This document shows positions 62,207 through 64,000 of a stretch of DNA of 64,000 nucleotides, piece after piece. A program made the position numbers and the translations under genes. The stretch's first letter is position 1. The number at the start of each line of letters is the position of its first letter. This stretch comes from Yinghuangia seranimata (GTDB lineage Bacteria > Actinomycetota > Actinomycetes > Streptomycetales > Streptomycetaceae): assembly GCF_029953285.1 (NCBI RefSeq), contig NZ_JASAOI010000022.1, positions 1 to 64,000 of the forward strand, in the 5' to 3' direction. The notes below the pieces were generated by a model. That model searched no databases. It saw only the letters and a list, made by a program, of their open reading frames with translations, and was not told the DNA's origin.

Positions 62207-63505
62207 ATGACCAGCAGCGCAGCCTCCTCCACGTCCTCGGATGTCCTCGACACCGCCCGTCGTGCCCGGGAAGCCGCGGCGCTGCTCGCGCCACTGGAGC
62301 GCAAGGTCAAGGACGCGGCGCTGCTGGCCGTCGCCGACGCCCTGGTGGCCCGCTCGGCCGAGATCGTCGAGGCCAACGCCGTCGACGTGGCGCGCGCCCG
62401 CGAGAACGGCACGCCCGAGTCGACGATCGACCGGCTCGCGCTGACCGCGGAGCGGATCGCCGCCATCGCCTCCGACGTGCGCGACGTGGTCGGCCTGCCC
62501 GACCCGGTCGGCGAGGTCGTCCGCGGTTCGACGCTCCCCAACGGCCTGGAACTGCGCCAGGTGCGTGTGCCGCTCGGCGTCGTCGGCATCATCTACGAGG
62601 CCCGCCCGAACGTGACCGTGGACGCCGCCGCGCTGTGCCTGAAGTCGGGCAACGCGGTCCTGCTGCGCGGCTCGTCGTCGGCGTACGCCTCCAACACCGC
62701 CCTCGTGGCCGTGCTGCGCGACGCGGTCGTGTCGGCCGGGATCCCCGCCGACGCGGTCCAGCTGGTGCCCGGCGAGAGCCGCGACAGCGTCAACGAGCTG
62801 ATGCGTGCCCGCGGCCTGGTCGACGTGCTGATCCCGCGCGGCGGCGCGTCCCTGATCCGCACCGTGGTCGAGGGCTCGACCGTCCCGGTGATCGAGACCG
62901 GCGTCGGCAACTGCCACGTGTACGTCGACGCGGACGCCGACCTGCAGATGGCCGTCGACATCCTGATCAACTCGAAGGCGCAGCGCGTGTCGGTGTGCAA
63001 CAGCGCCGAGACGCTCCTCGTGCACGCCGACATCGCCGACGCGTTCGTGCCGGTCGCGCTCGCCGCGCTCAAGGACGCCGGCGTCACCGTGCACGGCGAC
63101 GCCGCCGTGCAGAAGTACTCGGCGGACGTCGTTCCGGCGACCGACGAGGACTGGGACACCGAGTACCTCTCGTACGACATCGCCGCCGCCGTCGTCGACT
63201 CGCTGGACGACGCCGTCGCGCACATCCGCCGCCACACCTCGGGCCACACCGAGGCCATCGTGACCCGCTCGCAGGCCGAGGCGCGCCGCTTCGTGCGGCT
63301 CGTCGACTCCACGGCGGTCATGGTCAACGCCTCGACCCGCTTCACCGACGGCGGCCAGTTCGGCTTCGGCGCCGAGATCGGCATCTCCACCCAGAAGCTG
63401 CACGCCCGCGGCCCGATGGGCCTGCCCGAGCTCACCTCCACCAAGTACGTCGTCACCGGCGACGGCCACCTCCGCGACGCGGCCCCGACCCAGCCCAGCT
63501 GCTGA
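62207..63505 (+). CDS. proA: Glutamate-5-semialdehyde dehydrogenase (gamma-glutamyl phosphate reductase)
   Basis: Second step of proline synthesis, NADPH reduction of glutamyl phosphate. The 432-residue protein is full length, with the cofactor region [16 protein letters not shown] and catalytic C264 ([12 protein letters not shown]). The ATG at 62207 sits six bases after a TAGGCT -10, so the message is probably leaderless. Confidence 0.96.
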   Translation: MTSSAASSTSSDVLDTARRAREAAALLAPLERKVKDAALLAVADALVARSAEIVEANAVDVARARENGTPESTIDRLALTAERIAAIASDVRDVVGLPDPVGEVVRGSTLPNGLELRQVRVPLGVVGIIYEARPNVTVDAAALCLKSGNAVLLRGSSSAYASNTALVAVLRDAVVSAGIPADAVQLVPGESRDSVNELMRARGLVDVLIPRGGASLIRTVVEGSTVPVIETGVGNCHVYVDADADLQMAVDILINSKAQRVSVCNSAETLLVHADIADAFVPVALAALKDAGVTVHGDAAVQKYSADVVPATDEDWDTEYLSYDIAAAVVDSLDDAVAHIRRHTSGHTEAIVTRSQAEARRFVRLVDSTAVMVNASTRFTDGGQFGFGAEIGISTQKLHARGPMGLPELTSTKYVVTGDGHLRDAAPTQPSC

Positions 63506-63543
63506 CCGCCGCCCCGCCGGAGAACAACCCGTTGATCGATTCT

Positions 63544-63571
63544 TTGATTCAATCAATGGGTTCGCTACAGT
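63544..63571 (+). promoter_or_regulatory. Promoter with overlapping palindrome before the last gene
   Basis: TTGATT-C-AATCAA (63544-63556) is a palindrome whose first half is a -35-like TTGATT, 16 bp before the -10 TACAGT (63566-63571). The -10 is six bases before the GTG at 63578. This is the usual layout of a repressed leaderless promoter. Confidence 0.5.
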
Positions 63572-63577
63572 GCGCGC

Positions 63578-64000
63578 GTGTCGCAGACGACGGGAGAACC
63601 GTCCCCTACGGAACAACCGCCCCCGCAACCCGACTGGCGTGAGGCCGAACAGGCCGCGCAGGCGGAACGCGCCCAGCACCGTCGCCTACCGGTGATCCTG
63701 CAAATAGGCGTGGGCGTAGTGACCACGGCCCTGGTCACTGCCGGCCTGCACGCGTTGTTCGACGCCCGGTCGGACGACACACGGCACCCCGTGCCGCCGC
63801 TCGCGGCGCCGTCCACGGCGGGCATGGGCGCCCCCGGCACGCCCGCCCCCTCGGCCACCGCCGAGAAACCGTCCCTGGAACACCCCTTCGCGGGCTCGAA
63901 GGCGGCCGACTATGCCGACGGCATTGCCGGCATCACCGTCGCCGAGGCGAAGGACGTCCAGGGCTACTCCGCCGACCAGGTGCGCCAGGTGACCGGGCTG
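63578..64000 (+). CDS. Single-span membrane protein, partial (cut by window end)
   Basis: The first 141 codons only; no stop before the window ends. The N-terminus is polar and Gln/Pro-rich (about 45 residues). One hydrophobic span follows (VILQIGVGVVTTALVTAGLHALF, about 46-68) and then a Pro/Ala-rich linker and a polar external domain start. I do not recognise the family. A GTG start follows a TACAGT -10 by six bases. The leading 45 residues would be cytoplasmic. Confidence 0.6.
   Translation, partial: MSQTTGEPSPTEQPPPQPDWREAEQAAQAERAQHRRLPVILQIGVGVVTTALVTAGLHALFDARSDDTRHPVPPLAAPSTAGMGAPGTPAPSATAEKPSLEHPFAGSKAADYADGIAGITVAEAKDVQGYSADQVRQVTGL

Overview
The window looks like a chromosomal segment of a high-GC filamentous actinomycete close to Streptomyces (order Streptomycetales). 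Genes show strong G/C bias at third codon positions and many GTG starts. The core gene order tRNA-Gly, tRNA-Pro, tig, clpP1, clpP2, clpX ... valS, folC, DUF4233, ndk, mreB, mreC, mreD, mrdA, rodA ... rne/rng, rplU, rpmA, obgE, proB, proA is the order I know from Streptomyces. The genus is an inference; there is no rRNA or marker phylogeny here.

Layout. 0.1-12.6 kb: single genes of stress and general metabolism: an Fe-type superoxide dismutase with a Nur-box-like site in front of it, aldehyde dehydrogenase, BioY, RpiB, a Nei-type DNA glycosylase, an Eis-like acetyltransferase, a membrane SpoIIE-type phosphatase, a sortase-anchored (LAQTG) surface protein, glutathione peroxidase, an NAD-dependent epimerase and an MFS transporter. 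12.6-17.6 kb: two tRNAs and the protein quality-control block tig-clpP1-clpP2-clpX, with a ClgR-like site before clpP1. 17.6-20.3 kb: three related minus-strand envelope proteins of unknown function; a triple 11-nt direct repeat resembling a PHO box lies upstream of the third. 20.6-32.1 kb: valS, folC, DUF4233, ndk and the mreBCD-mrdA-rodA wall-elongation operon.

32.4-47.3 kb is the most unusual part: thirteen tightly packed genes between rodA and a radical-SAM gene. They encode a DegT-type aminotransferase, an NDP-sugar epimerase, a GT4 glycosyltransferase, two left-handed beta-helix acyltransferases (one clearly LpxA-like), an acyl carrier protein, a ketoacyl reductase, an AMP-forming acyl ligase, LuxE-type and LuxC-type fatty-acid reductase subunits, a flippase-like membrane protein and two paralogous large membrane proteins. 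Most neighbours from the glycosyltransferase onward overlap by 4-14 nt. I read this as a pathway for an acyl-modified aminosugar or glycolipid at the cell surface, with an O-antigen-like acyl-ACP/acyl-reductase module in a Gram-positive; the product is unknown. 

47.3-64 kb: the radical-SAM gene and its usual DUF2344 partner are split by a lone HicB-like gene, a duplicated and broken gene start, and a 584-residue Arg/Trp/Leu-rich membrane-associated repeat protein I do not recognise. Then come RNase E/G, rplU, rpmA, obgE, proB, a small conserved protein, a frameshifted acyl-CoA synthetase gene on the minus strand, proA, and the start of a single-span membrane protein that runs off the end of the window.
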